The notes below the pieces were generated by a model. That model worked only from the letters and a program-made list of their open reading frames with translations. It was not told the origin of the DNA and did not search any database. A stretch of DNA of 64,000 nt from Methanoregulaceae archaeon (GTDB lineage Archaea; Halobacteriota; Methanomicrobia; Methanomicrobiales; Methanospirillaceae), in NCBI GenBank assembly GCA_015660885.1, contig JACTUB010000013.1:1-64000 (forward strand), in the 5' to 3' direction. The translations under genes were made by a program, and so were the position numbers. This document shows positions 27,397 through 36,868 of the stretch, in pieces (position 1 is the first letter of the stretch; the number at the start of each line of letters is the position of its first letter).

Positions 27397-29522
27397 ACTA
27401 ATAATACCGTATTAAAACTTCTTTATTTTTTTGGTGATATTACGACGAAAACGAGGGATATTTAAAAAAATTTAAATTCACAGTTATCCAGAACTCCCAA
27501 GTTTCAAAACTTGTGTCGTGTTTTTTAAAGATCTCCCGGAAGTTTAATAGTTTCCTGGCAATCAATAAAAAAATTTGATAAAAAAAAACAGCAGCTTAAA
27601 AAAAAACCATTGCGTTAACGAGGATACTCAACCAGAGGGAATCCGGAAAAAATCATTTTTGGATTGACGATCAAAAAAATACACACATTTTGGTAAAGTG
27701 CATTCATGATGCCCTGAGCGACTTGTGATCTATTTAGCATCTTACTTTCCTGGAAAGACAGCGAGACAGCGAGCGCCCGGTCCGGGTTTTCAGATCATTT
27801 GTTCTTTACCGGAAGGAAGAAGTGCGTTTTTTTGAGAAAGATTGAATGTCAATAGAGTATCTTCAGTCATGTATTGGCGTTAATGCCCATTTCGTCCAAC
27901 AAAAAAAAATAGAATCCATGGAATTTACCAGATAATTAAAAAAAAATTTATGTTCCACTGCTCATAGTTTAAGATGAAAAGGTATTTAGTGCTTCGTCAT
28001 TTTTTGGTAATCTGCCAAATCTGAAATCTTTGATATTATTCTCTAATCGGAATTTCTCCCTTTCTACAAAAATCCCCTCGCGTTTTTCTTCACATGAGCC
28101 CAGGTGGCATCGTTGCTTGTAGTATCTTTGCTATTTTACGCTGACTTCTTTATATTCAAAAGTTCGCTTGGAGATGGGATAATCAATATACAATATAAAA
28201 AATATGCCTTTTGTATATAGCATCATTTGGTTTATTCAATGGATTGTGCAGTCTTGCAGGCAAAATTGAAATCCTTTATTTTATTCATTAATCTGGAAAA
28301 AATAACCTTATCCTGGGGGATTTTTGATTTGCGTCCATCAAATTATTAGATCTCGTTAGCCTGGAATTTTATGGTATCAATCCTGCCCATTACTTTTTTT
28401 ATCATTTCAATTGATCCTCCCCCGCGAGTGTCGGGCACAAATCTCCCGGTTGATTATTCTCATTTATTGATAAAAGGACAATTTTTCACTAATGATAATC
28501 AGAACAAATAGACAGCAACTATACCCTCGCCATTTGCATATCCAGACCTCCAAAGAATTGACGGTCGTAATGATAAACAAATTTTTCCTGTCCTCTTTAT
28601 CTTACCACTGGAAATCTGCTCCGACAAACATCACTTTTCGGATACATTTTTTTATATCAGGAATAGAGGTATATATTTTTTTCAGATTTCTCAAGTACAA
28701 CAATCGCGATGACGGTTTCAATTCGAAATTGTCTGATGAATTATTACACGCACACAGTGAAAAAGATCTGATTTTTTTGAAACAAACAGCAAAAATAGAA
28801 TAGTATCCTTTTTTGGAATCTGAACAGGAATGCAAAAGACTGGGTTGAAGACTACACTCCCTTTTTGTCGGTTTTTTATTAATTAAGGGGAATCAACAAA
28901 CTTATCAAAAAAACCGATGGAATTATATTGCTTTTCCCCCGCTGAATCCCGTTGTTTATAATCGTTTGAAAGGTGTTCATTTGGGAGAATTCAGCCCGTT
29001 TATGATGTCTACTGTTTTTCTTACGCCCGGCTCGATATCTTGTAAGCAAATGTATAGAGCCTGACCAACTATTCTTCACATACCCTATCCGGAATTCTGG
29101 CACCTTACAAAAATTATCGGATTGTCCGATTGAATAACGAAAAGATATTTCAGGAATTAGAAATTGTTTTAGATCAGCAAAGTTCCAGACCCGGATTTGA
29201 CGGTACGTTTATCCATGTCTGTTCGGATTATCGGCTTCAACCCATCTACAAGGAACAAGTAACCCTTTCGTACTCCCCACGACGAAAAATCCCTATAGTG
29301 GGCTTCTGGCAGAGTTTTTACCAAGGGGGGTAGTGGTTATACCCTCCTCTTTGAAAAAACCCTTGTTTTAGAACTCTTTACGACAAAAATTCGGAATCAT
29401 TTATCTGGAGTGTGACAATAGTACACCTGTGAATCGGTGTGATCTGTCCGAAAATAAAATTGAGAATAAGGAATTAGTGCAGGTTGGTAGTCAAAGCAAC
29501 GTTGAATCACAGTAATTCCTGA
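27384..29522. other. Gene-poor, AT-rich 2.1 kb region
   Basis: No gene is convincing here. ORFs at 28492-28803 (+), 28879-29103 (-) and 29130-29333 (+) are short, low in normal codon use and match nothing I know. Long A and T runs dominate 27400-27700 and 28400-28900. A GC-rich hairpin (CCCGG-T-CCGGG, about 27777-27787) follows two direct GACAGCGA units at 27759-27774. A second hairpin lies at about 29322-29348. Repeat copy B is inside. It looks like a decayed or non-coding replichore segment beside xerA. Confidence 0.5.
28208..28236 (+). repeat. Repeat copy B, inverted relative to copy C
   Basis: Contains TGTATATAGCATCATTTGG followed by TTTA; 22 of 23 bases match the reverse complement of copy C at 30691-30720. 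B and C point toward each other and flank the xerA gene and its dif-like site, about 2.5 kb apart. Confidence 0.6.
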
Positions 29523-29550
29523 CTTGCGCAGAATAGGTATTCTGCGCAAA
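29523..29550. other. Candidate dif site (Xer recombination site): 11-bp arms, 6-bp centre
   Basis: Left arm CTTGCGCAGAA (29523-29533), centre TAGGTA, right arm TTCTGCGCAAA (29540-29550). The inner 26 bases (29524-29549) are a perfect palindrome apart from the central two bases. The 11-6-11 layout is that of bacterial and archaeal dif sites bound by two Xer monomers. It lies 33 bases upstream of the xerA ATG. It could instead be an autoregulatory operator or RNA hairpin. Confidence 0.45.
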
Positions 29551-29583
29551 CCTTTATTTATTTGAGATAAGATAGAATAGAGC

Positions 29584-30501
29584 ATGGAAAGCGGGTATTT
29601 TTCGGAGTGGCTCAAAAGCTACCGCAATTATCTCAGGATGCGAAATTACTCCCCCCGCACCCTCAATAGCTATGAGCAGGTGATTAAACACTTTGCTTAT
29701 TATGTCTGGTTGCGCCGTCATACTGATGTCACAAAACTTGTCATCTACTGGAAGGACTTTGAAAATGCCCGACTCGATACTGATGTAGAAGTCACGCCGG
29801 TGATTATCACCGATTTTCTCTCGTTTATCTCAGCGACTCAGACATACAAACCCAAGACCTTTCATCGTATCATTTCCACGCTTAGCTCGTTCTACCGTTT
29901 CCTGTATACTCAGGGTGCTGTCACTTCAAATCCGCTGACAGGTATCGATCGACCGCGGATCAAACAACAGGAAGTGAAATATCTCAAGCACAACCAGGTG
30001 CTTCGATTGCTGGATTCTATTGGAGATCTTCGCGACAAACTCATTGTGAGGACCATTTATGCCACTGGTGTCAGGGTATCAGAGCTCTGTAATATGAATA
30101 TAGAAGACATCGATTTTGATGAGCATACAATAAGGATTCGTGGAAAAGGTGATAAGATACGGACTGTCTTTGTTGATGATGATACCCTTGCAGATATCCT
30201 GAAATTCATAGGTAACAGGATAGTAGGCCCGGTTTTTGTTGGTCAACAGGGAAAAAATATCTCATCACGGGCTATTCAGCATATCTTCAAAAATTATGCA
30301 CCATCGGGAATCACGCCGCATAAAATCCGGCATAGCTATGCGAGTGAACTCTACAAAAGGTCAAAAAATCTCAGGGTTGTGCAGGAAAACCTTGGGCATA
30401 CCTCTATAAAGACCACAGAAATTTACCTGCATACTGATATTGATGAACGCAGGCAAGTTTATCAGCAATATTTCCCGCTTTCTGACAATGATGAAGAGTG
30501 A
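29584..30501 (+). CDS. xerA: Tyrosine recombinase, XerA type
   Basis: A 305-residue site-specific recombinase. Residues ~5-115 form the SAM-like core-binding domain (WLKSYRNYLRMRNYSPRTL). The catalytic domain has all expected residues: R164 (YATGVRVSEL), K188 (RIRGKGDKIR), H246/R249 (PHKIRHSYAS), H272 (NLGHTSIKTT) and nucleophile Y281. There is no N-terminal extension of phage type, and length and sequence fit archaeal XerA, which resolves chromosome dimers at dif. A dif-like palindrome lies just upstream. The flanks are gene-poor on the left and contain fragments and a tRNA on the right, so a mobile-element integrase is the alternative. Confidence 0.88.
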   Translation: MESGYFSEWLKSYRNYLRMRNYSPRTLNSYEQVIKHFAYYVWLRRHTDVTKLVIYWKDFENARLDTDVEVTPVIITDFLSFISATQTYKPKTFHRIISTLSSFYRFLYTQGAVTSNPLTGIDRPRIKQQEVKYLKHNQVLRLLDSIGDLRDKLIVRTIYATGVRVSELCNMNIEDIDFDEHTIRIRGKGDKIRTVFVDDDTLADILKFIGNRIVGPVFVGQQGKNISSRAIQHIFKNYAPSGITPHKIRHSYASELYKRSKNLRVVQENLGHTSIKTTEIYLHTDIDERRQVYQQYFPLSDNDEE

Positions 30502-30689
30502 TCTTCATCTGTATTTCCTTGGAATCTCTTTACTATTTCCCTATTTTTCTGCAGTGATTTTTACCTATACTAAAAACACACATTGTTCAGCAGGTATTGC
30601 AATATTGTTCCTGGTTCCTATTCGAATTTCTCGTCAGATTTGACCCTTTTCGGGGTACCTGATGGGTAAATTTTATTTGAACTGAATAG

Positions 30690-30720
30690 TTATAAACCAT
30701 ATGATGCTATATACAAAGCC
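30690..30720 (-). repeat. Repeat copy C
   Basis: On the minus strand it reads GGCTTTGTATATAGCATC then ATATGGTTTATA. It is inverted with respect to copy B (22/23) and similar to copy A (18/20). It sits 190 bases past the end of xerA. Confidence 0.6.
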
Positions 30721-30760
30721 ATAAACATTTTTTTAATTTTTTCCTGAGAATAAGGGTCAT

Positions 30761-31055
30761 TTATTTTCTCAATGGCCTCTTGCAGTATTTCGTGAAGCCT
30801 GCAAAATTTTCAATACAAGCGTCCCCCAGATTATTATGCTGCAGATATGCCATTTGGTAGTATATTGCTAAAGAACCTATAAATGCCGTCACAACCGCCG
30901 CACTATTCCCTGCTGGAAAACTGGGGGGACCCTCAAAAAACTCCGTGTAATAAGTGAAAATGAGTCCCCAAAAGAAGTTCGAAAAATGCAATCGTGTACA
31001 TTGAAAATTCTTTAAACAAATAAGATATCATCAATGCTTTTTTGAGTTCAGACAT
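30761..31055 (-). pseudogene. Frameshifted small membrane protein gene
   Basis: From the ATG at 31055 the frame reads MSELKKALMISYLFKEFSM and AFFELLLG, then breaks at a GGGG run near 30970. Removing one G continues as GLIFTYYTEFFEGPPSFPAG then AAVVTAFIGSLAIYYQMAYL and ends KYCKRPLRK. The joined product would be ~97 residues with two membrane segments. No family recognised. The break lies in a homopolymer, so a sequencing error cannot be excluded. Confidence 0.45.
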
Positions 31056-31118
31056 TGAAATAAGAGGGATATGATCACCCATCTAGAAAATGTTAGATTA
31101 GTGGTCTAATCGTTAAGG

Positions 31119-31191
31119 ACCCCCGTAGTGTAGCGGTCAATCATGCAGGACTTTGGATCCGGCGACACCAGTTCGAATCTGGTCGGGGGTA
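31119..31191 (+). tRNA. tRNA-Gln (anticodon TTG)
   Basis: Acceptor stem ACCCCCG/CGGGGGT (31119-31125 with 31184-31190) and T arm ACCAG-TTCGAAT-CTGGT. The anticodon loop CTTTGGA at 31151-31157 gives anticodon TTG (31153-31155); A31191 is the discriminator. CCA is not encoded. The anticodon stem CAGGA/TCCGG has one A-G mismatch (positions 28/42). In this organism tRNA-Gln is expected to be charged with Glu and amidated by GatDE, both encoded at 42-45 kb. The acceptor-side flank holds gene fragments, typical of a tRNA used as an integration site. Confidence 0.9.
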
Positions 31192-31469
31192 TTCAGACAA
31201 AAAGTTAGAATCTTATAGCAACCTTTTCCCATGCTCCGTCGTTGTTGGTATATGTCTACCCCAACCATTACACAATCTGAAATTTTTGCAACTGTCAAAC
31301 CCGAATACTCAAACCATGGCGTCAGGGCGTTCCATGGCTTGCTCAGGGTCTGAATTTTGCACAGTAGCGGGAAGTTACCTGAGCTTTTTTCATTTTTAAA
31401 TGAAACCATAGCTGGATTGACGTGCACCCGTACCATGGCATTGCAGAGAAAAAATAATGTCCTGCCTGC

Positions 31470-31637
31470 CTTGCCAACAAGTATTCCTTTGTTAACGCCG
31501 GCTTCATCCATTTCCTTCAGGAACAGATCAACCGATTTCTGGACCATCGATCGCGGGCGTTCATATCCGCTCACGAGCGGGTTGCGTTTAACCGAAGAGC
31601 GGGCTCCTGGAGCAGGTGCAAGGACATCTTTGAGACT
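31470..31637 (-). pseudogene. Fragment of an amidohydrolase-family gene
   Basis: The translation SLKDVLAPAPGARSSVKRN, LVSGYERPRSMVQKSVDLF and LKEMDEAGVNKGILVGK resembles the N-terminal part of amidohydrolase-2 (TIM-barrel) proteins. It is preceded in frame by a stop (31638-31640) and loses similarity after 31470, although the frame stays open to 31137 and runs antisense through the tRNA gene. Both the start and the catalytic barrel are missing, so this is a remnant. Recognition is by memory of the motif only. Confidence 0.45.
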
Positions 31638-31746
31638 TTAAACGGTCTTACCCGTGCATCGAGTATACTTGTCCCCGGTATCCCGCAACGGTTTTCATCG
31701 GAGAACCTGCATGGAGACCAGACCTGTCAATCTCTCCATCAGTACC

Positions 31747-32172
31747 TTATTTCGCGCCTTCAAGGTTAACAAGGAGATCGTTACCATCTGCTTTCACTTC
31801 GTACACCGGCTGATCGTACGTCCTGATGAGGCGTTGATTCTCGGCAATGCCCTGAAACATTTGCGTCATCGCTTTTTTTACGTTGCCGGGGCATCCCGAT
31901 AACATACCTCCAAGACCGCCCATCTCCAGGATTGGGTCAGAGAGTTTTTTCCCGGTGGTTACGTCAAATTTTGAGGAATGCATCGGGCAGGTAACAATGG
32001 TGCCAGTCAGGGTGCCTTTGGAGAGCCGGGCATTCTCATGACCGCACCGGTCCCCGATCACAGAGAACCTGCCTCCGGCATTCACTATGCACAGCTCTTT
32101 TCCCCCGGCCTCAACATGTTTCATGGTACCGGCGGGAACCTCGCTTACTTTTGCAACTTTGACAAAATTCAT
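31747..32172 (-). CDS. Rieske [2Fe-2S] ferredoxin-like protein
   Basis: A 141-residue soluble Rieske protein. Ligands are in CGHENA (C-x-H) and CPMHSSKFD (C-x2-H), with the expected VIGDRCGH and GTIVTCPMH context. The C-terminal ~50 residues (GGLGGMLSGCPGNVKKAMTQ) are an extension beyond the usual ferredoxin. ATG at 32172 has GGTGAG just upstream; ATG at 32184 is an alternative, and the longer open frame would overlap the upstream gene. It follows a CDGSH iron-sulfur gene and is part of a compact redox cluster. Rieske ferredoxins are uncommon in methanogens; electron partner unknown. Confidence 0.85.
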   Translation of the reverse strand: MNFVKVAKVSEVPAGTMKHVEAGGKELCIVNAGGRFSVIGDRCGHENARLSKGTLTGTIVTCPMHSSKFDVTTGKKLSDPILEMGGLGGMLSGCPGNVKKAMTQMFQGIAENQRLIRTYDQPVYEVKADGNDLLVNLEGAK

Positions 32173-32210
32173 TGTCTCACCCATCTTTTCCCGAGAATTG
32201 CTTTTTTTTT

Positions 32211-32912
32211 TCAGAACTGAACATGGCTCCCGTCGCAGAAAGGTTTGTTGCGCGATTTTCCGCACCTGCAGAGGGTGAGCCGGTTCCTGATGGTGTACGG
32301 TTTATCGTCAGCAGAAACCACCGGGATACCGCCACGCACCCACAGTGGCCCGTGCTCACCCTTTGCCGGGTATTCGATGACAACGATCGATTTTTCCAGT
32401 ACCGGCTCGACAGTCTCCCCGCTCCGCTGGTCCCGTATTACCAGCCGGCCGGACGGGCAATTGCAGGCTTCTTCTATTGCGGTATCCCGGGCCTCCGGAA
32501 TATCCGATTGTTCGGTGAGGTTCCAGATCCCGCCGGCCCGCATGCAGAACCGGGCGTGGACACAGAGCCCTTCATAATCTGCGAGTTCCAGCTCCGGACC
32601 ATGTGTGATCCGTGGGTGGCGGAGATACACTTCGCCCCCGGCAGTTTCGGTGCCGTTGAAGCGGACTTTCGCGTGCGTTCCATCACAGAATGGCCTGTTC
32701 TCGGAATAACCGCACCGGCAGAGGGTATACTCCTCCTTCACTGGATACCGGTTGACGATCTTCCAGGTCCGGCAGTACCCTTCATTGTCATTACAGATTT
32801 CTGCAACAATGAGCGGGACCCCGCCAGTGACGATATAGGGGCCGTTTTTGGTGACGGTGACTTTCATTGAACCGTCCGGTCCTTCCTGAGGTTTTTTTGT
32901 TGTTTCTGTCAT
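32211..32912 (-). CDS. CDGSH-type iron-sulfur protein with two CDGSH motifs and a Fer4_19-like middle domain
   Basis: A 233-residue protein with two CDGSH [2Fe-2S] domains: CRCGYSENRPFCDGTHAKV (about residues 65-85) and CRCGKSRNKPFCDGSH at the C-terminus. Between them a Cys-containing segment (YEGLCVHARFCMRAGGIWN, EEACNCPSGRLV) matches the divergent mono-cluster ferredoxin domain often fused with CDGSH. The motif ligands C-x-C-x2-[S/T]-x3-P-x-C-D-G-[S/T]-H are all present. ATG at 32912 is preferred; in-frame starts at 32933 and 32975 exist. Likely role is iron-sulfur or redox sensing/storage in the same stress cluster. Confidence 0.85.
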   Translation of the reverse strand: MTETTKKPQEGPDGSMKVTVTKNGPYIVTGGVPLIVAEICNDNEGYCRTWKIVNRYPVKEEYTLCRCGYSENRPFCDGTHAKVRFNGTETAGGEVYLRHPRITHGPELELADYEGLCVHARFCMRAGGIWNLTEQSDIPEARDTAIEEACNCPSGRLVIRDQRSGETVEPVLEKSIVVIEYPAKGEHGPLWVRGGIPVVSADDKPYTIRNRLTLCRCGKSRNKPFCDGSHVQF

Positions 32913-32984
32913 ACTTGCGTCTTCCTGGTCCATTTGTTTGGGTTCAGTTCCCCACAAACTCTGGACTACCGGCACATGGCGTTC

Positions 32985-33422
32985 TTACATCAGTCCTATC
33001 TGCTGCATCAGAGAAATCTTATCGTAGAAGAGTTTCTCCTCGATAATCTCCCCGTTTTTCCAGTGGGCAACCGTGCAGAACTCAACTTTGAACTTCTTAC
33101 CGTTTGGTGGAATTACTTTGCCGTCGGGAGCGGTCATCGGCCCCTTGAATGTTCCGGTGAAATCGGCTACCGAGCAGGTCCAGTCCCCCTGCCCGAATAA
33201 TACCTTGTAGGGCCGGTTCCCGACCTTGTTATCCGGAAATATTTTGAAGAAAGCTATAGCCTCTTCCCGGTGGGAAGGGCGGCTGTGCGTGGGTTGTGGC
33301 TGTCCAGGCCAGAAGACATCCACCTCTTTTGCATGTCGCTTGTCAAACGTTACCCAGTCCTGGGAGTTCCATGCATCATCCAGCGTCTGCATGAGGCGCA
33401 TATTCTCTTCTACAGTTGACAT
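32985..33422 (-). CDS. SnoaL-like ester cyclase / NTF2-fold protein
   Basis: A 145-residue protein of the SnoaL-like polyketide-cyclase/ester-cyclase group. Typical features are the N-terminal helix ENMRLMQTLDDAWNSQDW, a hydrophobic core with FFKIFPD, and the C-terminal VAHWKNGEIIEEKLFYD then QQIGLM. Such small NTF2-fold proteins have varied or unknown activities. ATG at 33422 is supported by GGAGA seven bases upstream. It is the first gene of the three-gene minus-strand run with CDGSH and Rieske. Confidence 0.8.
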   Translation of the reverse strand: MSTVEENMRLMQTLDDAWNSQDWVTFDKRHAKEVDVFWPGQPQPTHSRPSHREEAIAFFKIFPDNKVGNRPYKVLFGQGDWTCSVADFTGTFKGPMTAPDGKVIPPNGKKFKVEFCTVAHWKNGEIIEEKLFYDKISLMQQIGLM

Positions 33423-33946
33423 TCTTGGTTCTCCTAACTGTTGAGACACTATGAGTGGAGGGGAAGATAAGGATTTTGTCATTGTACAAATTGTGGAGGG
33501 TTATTTTTCCGCAATGTTGAGAAAGTGACTCATTGTTTGGATTATGCAATGCAAACGGCAATCTCTCGTTACCACAAAGGTGTTGTAGACCTCGCTTTGC
33601 ATTTCTATTGACCGTTATCGATTGTAATAGGACAACACTCAATGGAGTATGGAAAAGAACCCACGATTTTGCTAATTATCGATGATTTCGAAAAAATGGA
33701 AGTTAATTGACGATTATGACGTCTGAATTAGGTGGATTAAACAGAAAAAAACGAATGTTTTTCACACATTAGTAAATCAAGTTTTTTTGTTTAAACATCA
33801 ACTAATAGCGAAGTGAGCATAAGGGAATGAGAGCGAGGACGAGTGAATATGACAAGGCCTGTTATGCTGGTTGGATGCTCCATACAGCCAGGATTATTAT
33901 CCTATTAAAAAGAGTCTTCAAATAGATCCATATGTAATCCTTGGAC
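33423..33946. other. Divergent intergenic region
   Basis: About 520 bases between the SnoaL-like and FprA genes, AT-rich, with T-runs at 33779-33790 and near 33620. It must hold promoters for both units; TATA-like stretches (TTAAAAAG near 33904) occur before fprA. No gene is seen. Confidence 0.4.
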
Positions 33947-35170
33947 ATGAAAGCGGAATCATGTAAGATCAGCGATGGTGTTTACTGGGTAGGTACGCTC
34001 GATTGGGATCTGCGAACATACCATGGGTATACCCTGCAGGGAACAACCTATAATGCCTATCTTGTTTTTGGGAACGACAGGGTCGCCCTGATCGACAACA
34101 CCTATCCCGGCACTTCCTCCCAGATGTGGGGACGGATCGCCCACGCGTTCTCCTGCGAGAAGCGGGATCTCGCGATTGATGTGATCATCCAGAATCATAT
34201 CGAACGCGATCATTCCGGAGCCCTGACCGAAGTCCATAAAAAATTCCCGAAGGCGCCGGTTTATATCACCGAGATTGGAAAGAAGGGGATCCTGAAACAT
34301 TATCCCTCGCTTGCCGGAGCTGAATTCATTATCATGAAGACCGGCATGACCGTGGACCTTGGCGGCAAGACACTGGAATGCGTGGAAACTATGTTCCTCC
34401 ACTGGCCTGACAGCATGGTCACGTTCCTTCCTGAGCAGGGGATCCTCTTCTCTAATGATGCCTTCGGCCAGCACCTCTGTTACGCAGGACGATATGACCG
34501 TGATGTTCCCGAGCCCGTCCTCATGGATGCAGCAGCAAAATTTTATGGCAACCTGCTCGTGTATCCCTCAAAGCTGCTCGTGAAAAAGGTTGACGAGCTC
34601 CAAAAGATGGGTGTGCTGGAGAAAGTGCGGATGATTGCACCGGGACACGGCCAGATCTGGACGAACCCTGCACCAATTCTTTCTGCCTATACCAGCTGGG
34701 CAACAGGAGTATGCCAGAATAAAGTGACCATCATTTACGATACCATGCACCACTCCACCCAGATGATGGCACACGCTATTGCGGAAGGGCTGATCTCCGG
34801 TGGCATGGATGTGAAGATGTACTATCTTCATGAAGATGAGCGGAGCGAGATTGTAAAGGATATCCTGACCAGCAAAGGCATCTGTGTCGGGATCCCAACG
34901 ATCCATGACGCCCCTTTCCCCAGCATCGGCGATATCATGTATTACCTGAAGGGGCTGCGGTTCGACCATACCGGCATTAAAAGGGGTGCGATCACCTTTG
35001 GTTCCATGGGAGGCAAGGGCGGGGCCATAAAGATGATTGCAGACGAACTTATTTCCGCGGGTTTCGATGTAAAGGAGCAGAAAGAATGTTTCTTTGTGCC
35101 GGATGAGAGCGAACTCGAACAATGCTTTGAGATGGGCAGAAAATTTGCAGCAACACTATCCGGGAAATAA
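33947..35170 (+). CDS. fprA: Flavodiiron protein, F420H2 oxidase type (FprA)
   Basis: A 407-residue protein. Residues 1-250 form the metallo-beta-lactamase diiron domain with ligands in NHIERDHSG (HxExDH, about 84-89), a His in LHWPDSM, Asp in FSNDAFGQH and His in APGHGQIW. Residues 255-400 form the flavodoxin domain ([44 protein letters not shown]). In methanogens FprA oxidises F420H2 and reduces O2 to water (or NO to N2O). The Asp of HxExDH and all other ligands look intact. ATG at 33947 is chosen over the TTG two codons earlier. It lies between a Rieske/CDGSH unit and a cupin gene. Confidence 0.93.
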   Translation: MKAESCKISDGVYWVGTLDWDLRTYHGYTLQGTTYNAYLVFGNDRVALIDNTYPGTSSQMWGRIAHAFSCEKRDLAIDVIIQNHIERDHSGALTEVHKKFPKAPVYITEIGKKGILKHYPSLAGAEFIIMKTGMTVDLGGKTLECVETMFLHWPDSMVTFLPEQGILFSNDAFGQHLCYAGRYDRDVPEPVLMDAAAKFYGNLLVYPSKLLVKKVDELQKMGVLEKVRMIAPGHGQIWTNPAPILSAYTSWATGVCQNKVTIIYDTMHHSTQMMAHAIAEGLISGGMDVKMYYLHEDERSEIVKDILTSKGICVGIPTIHDAPFPSIGDIMYYLKGLRFDHTGIKRGAITFGSMGGKGGAIKMIADELISAGFDVKEQKECFFVPDESELEQCFEMGRKFAATLSGK

Positions 35171-35341
35171 TCCCGGAAGGGGTCCACTATTGGAATCTAC
35201 AGATCACTGCCGGATAACGGTATCGTCCTCTTCCGGCATTCTCTTTTATTTATACAATTGTGCAGGTCTGATCGTCATACAAATTACGTTTCCCAATTTG
35301 ATCATCTTTAGGAAAAAGGGAATGATATACTCTAACGATGA

Positions 35342-35746
35342 TTATTTCTCTGTCGGCTTGCCGTCGTATTCCTCTGGCCGGCCAAGTGCCTCCTGCTTTG
35401 TTTTCCGTATAACTTTGTCCTGGTGCTCGGGTGGGGAGTATATTGTGTATAATTTGAGATTTTTGGTACTTGAAGTGTTGATTACGTTGTGCTTTGCGCC
35501 AGACGGAACTATCACGCCGCTGCCATCCTTCACCGTATGCTTGGTAGCATCGATCATGACAACCCCTTCCCCTTCTTCGAAACGGAAGAACTGGTCAACA
35601 GTATCGTGAGTTTCCATGCCGATATCTTCCTTCGGCTTGAGGCACATCAACACGAGCTGGCTGTATTTTCCCGTGTACAGTACCCTGCGGAAATCCGTGT
35701 TCTTTTTCGTTTCTTCTTCCAGATTTGCTGCAAAACCTTTTTTCAT
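35342..35746 (-). CDS. Cupin-domain protein
   Basis: A 134-residue single-domain cupin. The two motifs are visible: GMETHDTVDQFFRFEEGEG (motif 1, with His and Glu-like metal ligands) and IVPSGAKHNVINT (motif 2). The C-terminal ~25 residues (IRKTKQEALGRPEEYDGK) are charged. Substrate unknown. It is convergent with fprA and set in the redox cluster. Confidence 0.85.
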   Translation of the reverse strand: MKKGFAANLEEETKKNTDFRRVLYTGKYSQLVLMCLKPKEDIGMETHDTVDQFFRFEEGEGVVMIDATKHTVKDGSGVIVPSGAKHNVINTSSTKNLKLYTIYSPPEHQDKVIRKTKQEALGRPEEYDGKPTEK

Positions 35747-36118
35747 TTTTCTACACCTCTGATTAATTATGAATGTTACAACGTCCCTCTACATAACTCA
35801 GGAGGTTTCATCTGTTCAGTGCCAAAGGCAATCACCGTATTGAGACGGTAACCCGAGGCAGATGCTCCCAAGATAGCATCGTGTACTTTGATTTGAAATA
35901 ATTATGTATAACTGGAATTTAACTATTGAAGCTGGTTATCGACAACGTTAATAAAGCAATTGTGTGCAGTGATGCAGGATATTACCGTTCAGTAATCCTA
36001 TTCGGATGTATGCAGGTATCACGGAGTGCGTATGCGTTTATGTTCTAAATTTTAGCTCCGTTGATGCACCCCGTCAGCACAAAAGGGCCAGATCCTTATA
36101 ATAAGGAAAATTTTTTAA
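35747..36118. other. Intergenic stretch, no gene seen
   Basis: About 370 bases of mixed composition between the cupin gene and the TnpB remnant. Only short open frames; it may contain the end of the TnpB-bearing insertion element, but no clear terminal hairpin was found. Confidence 0.4.
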
Positions 36119-36868
36119 TCATTCCAGCACTGCCAGAATATTTTCCCAACAGGTAAGATCTGTTATAGCCTGGATTGGAATACCCGAGGCGGTTTGAAGC
36201 CTGATGAGCTTCCGTAACTGTTTTTTTGATACGCGAGTAATTTTCTCCAGTTCAGTAAGCGTATCAACTGTTGTCGGTTTCCTCGTTGTTGTTGCGATAT
36301 TGAACGCAGCGTTCACGTCAGCATGTGCCAGATAGCCGCAGTGGGGGCATTCGAATCGTTTGCGGGATCTTCTTCCATAATTACCGCAACGACTGCATCG
36401 TTTCGACGTGTACGCAGGGTTTACATAGATGACATTGATTCCCCGCTCGTTCGCCCGTTTCTCCACCAACCGCTGAAGGGAGTAAAACGATCCGTTATCA
36501 AAGGAGAAATCATACAACCCCTTTACATTGTCAAGGTGAGAGTAACGTGGGGAAAAGAGCTTTTCGAATTTGATACCCGACCCGAGCGATTCTGCAAAGG
36601 AGACGATCTGCCGGGAGATTGTATTGATGGTGGTTTTGAAATTTTTCCGTTCGCGGGTTTTAAATTTTTTGAGTTTCCAGAGTTTTCCTTCTTTCCATAA
36701 TTTCGTGCAGTTTTTCGATGAATGGCTGTGAAGATAGTGAATATTTTTTCCCAGTTTTATTACTTTCCCGCTAACAGGGTCGGCTGCGACCGCCACATGG
36801 CCGGTCGTGTTCAGATCAACACCGATCCAGCGGGGTGTTATGAGTGTGGCTGGATAAAATTTGATCAC
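36119..36868 (-). pseudogene. tnpB: Truncated TnpB (IS200/IS605-family RNA-guided nuclease), C-terminal part
   Basis: A 249-residue TnpB-like protein lacking the N-terminal ~130-150 residues. RuvC-I is GVDLNTTGHVAV (Asp), RuvC-II is in KFEKLFSPRY (Glu), the zinc ribbon is CSRCGNYG...CPHCG and RuvC-III is HADVNAAFNIA (Asp). An in-frame TGA lies eight codons before the first possible start (GTG 36868), and the sequence upstream does not resume the family. The wedge/REC region that binds the guide RNA is missing, so it is probably inactive. No TnpA is nearby. The ~60-residue tail (TTTRKPTTVDTLTELEKI) goes beyond the usual end. Confidence 0.75.

Noticed and set aside
28492..28803. 103-codon ORF in the gene-poor region
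   Set aside because: No ribosome-binding site, odd composition (many Phe/Ile/Lys from A/T runs) and no family; likely chance.
31137..31574. 145-codon minus-strand ORF as a whole gene
   Set aside because: Its C-terminal end is antisense to the tRNA-Gln gene and its N-terminal end is a piece of an amidohydrolase. I kept only the recognisable fragment as a pseudogene.
32172..32870. 232-codon plus-strand ORF opposite the CDGSH gene
   Set aside because: Antisense shadow in GC-rich coding DNA; the minus-strand frame has CDGSH and Rieske motifs.
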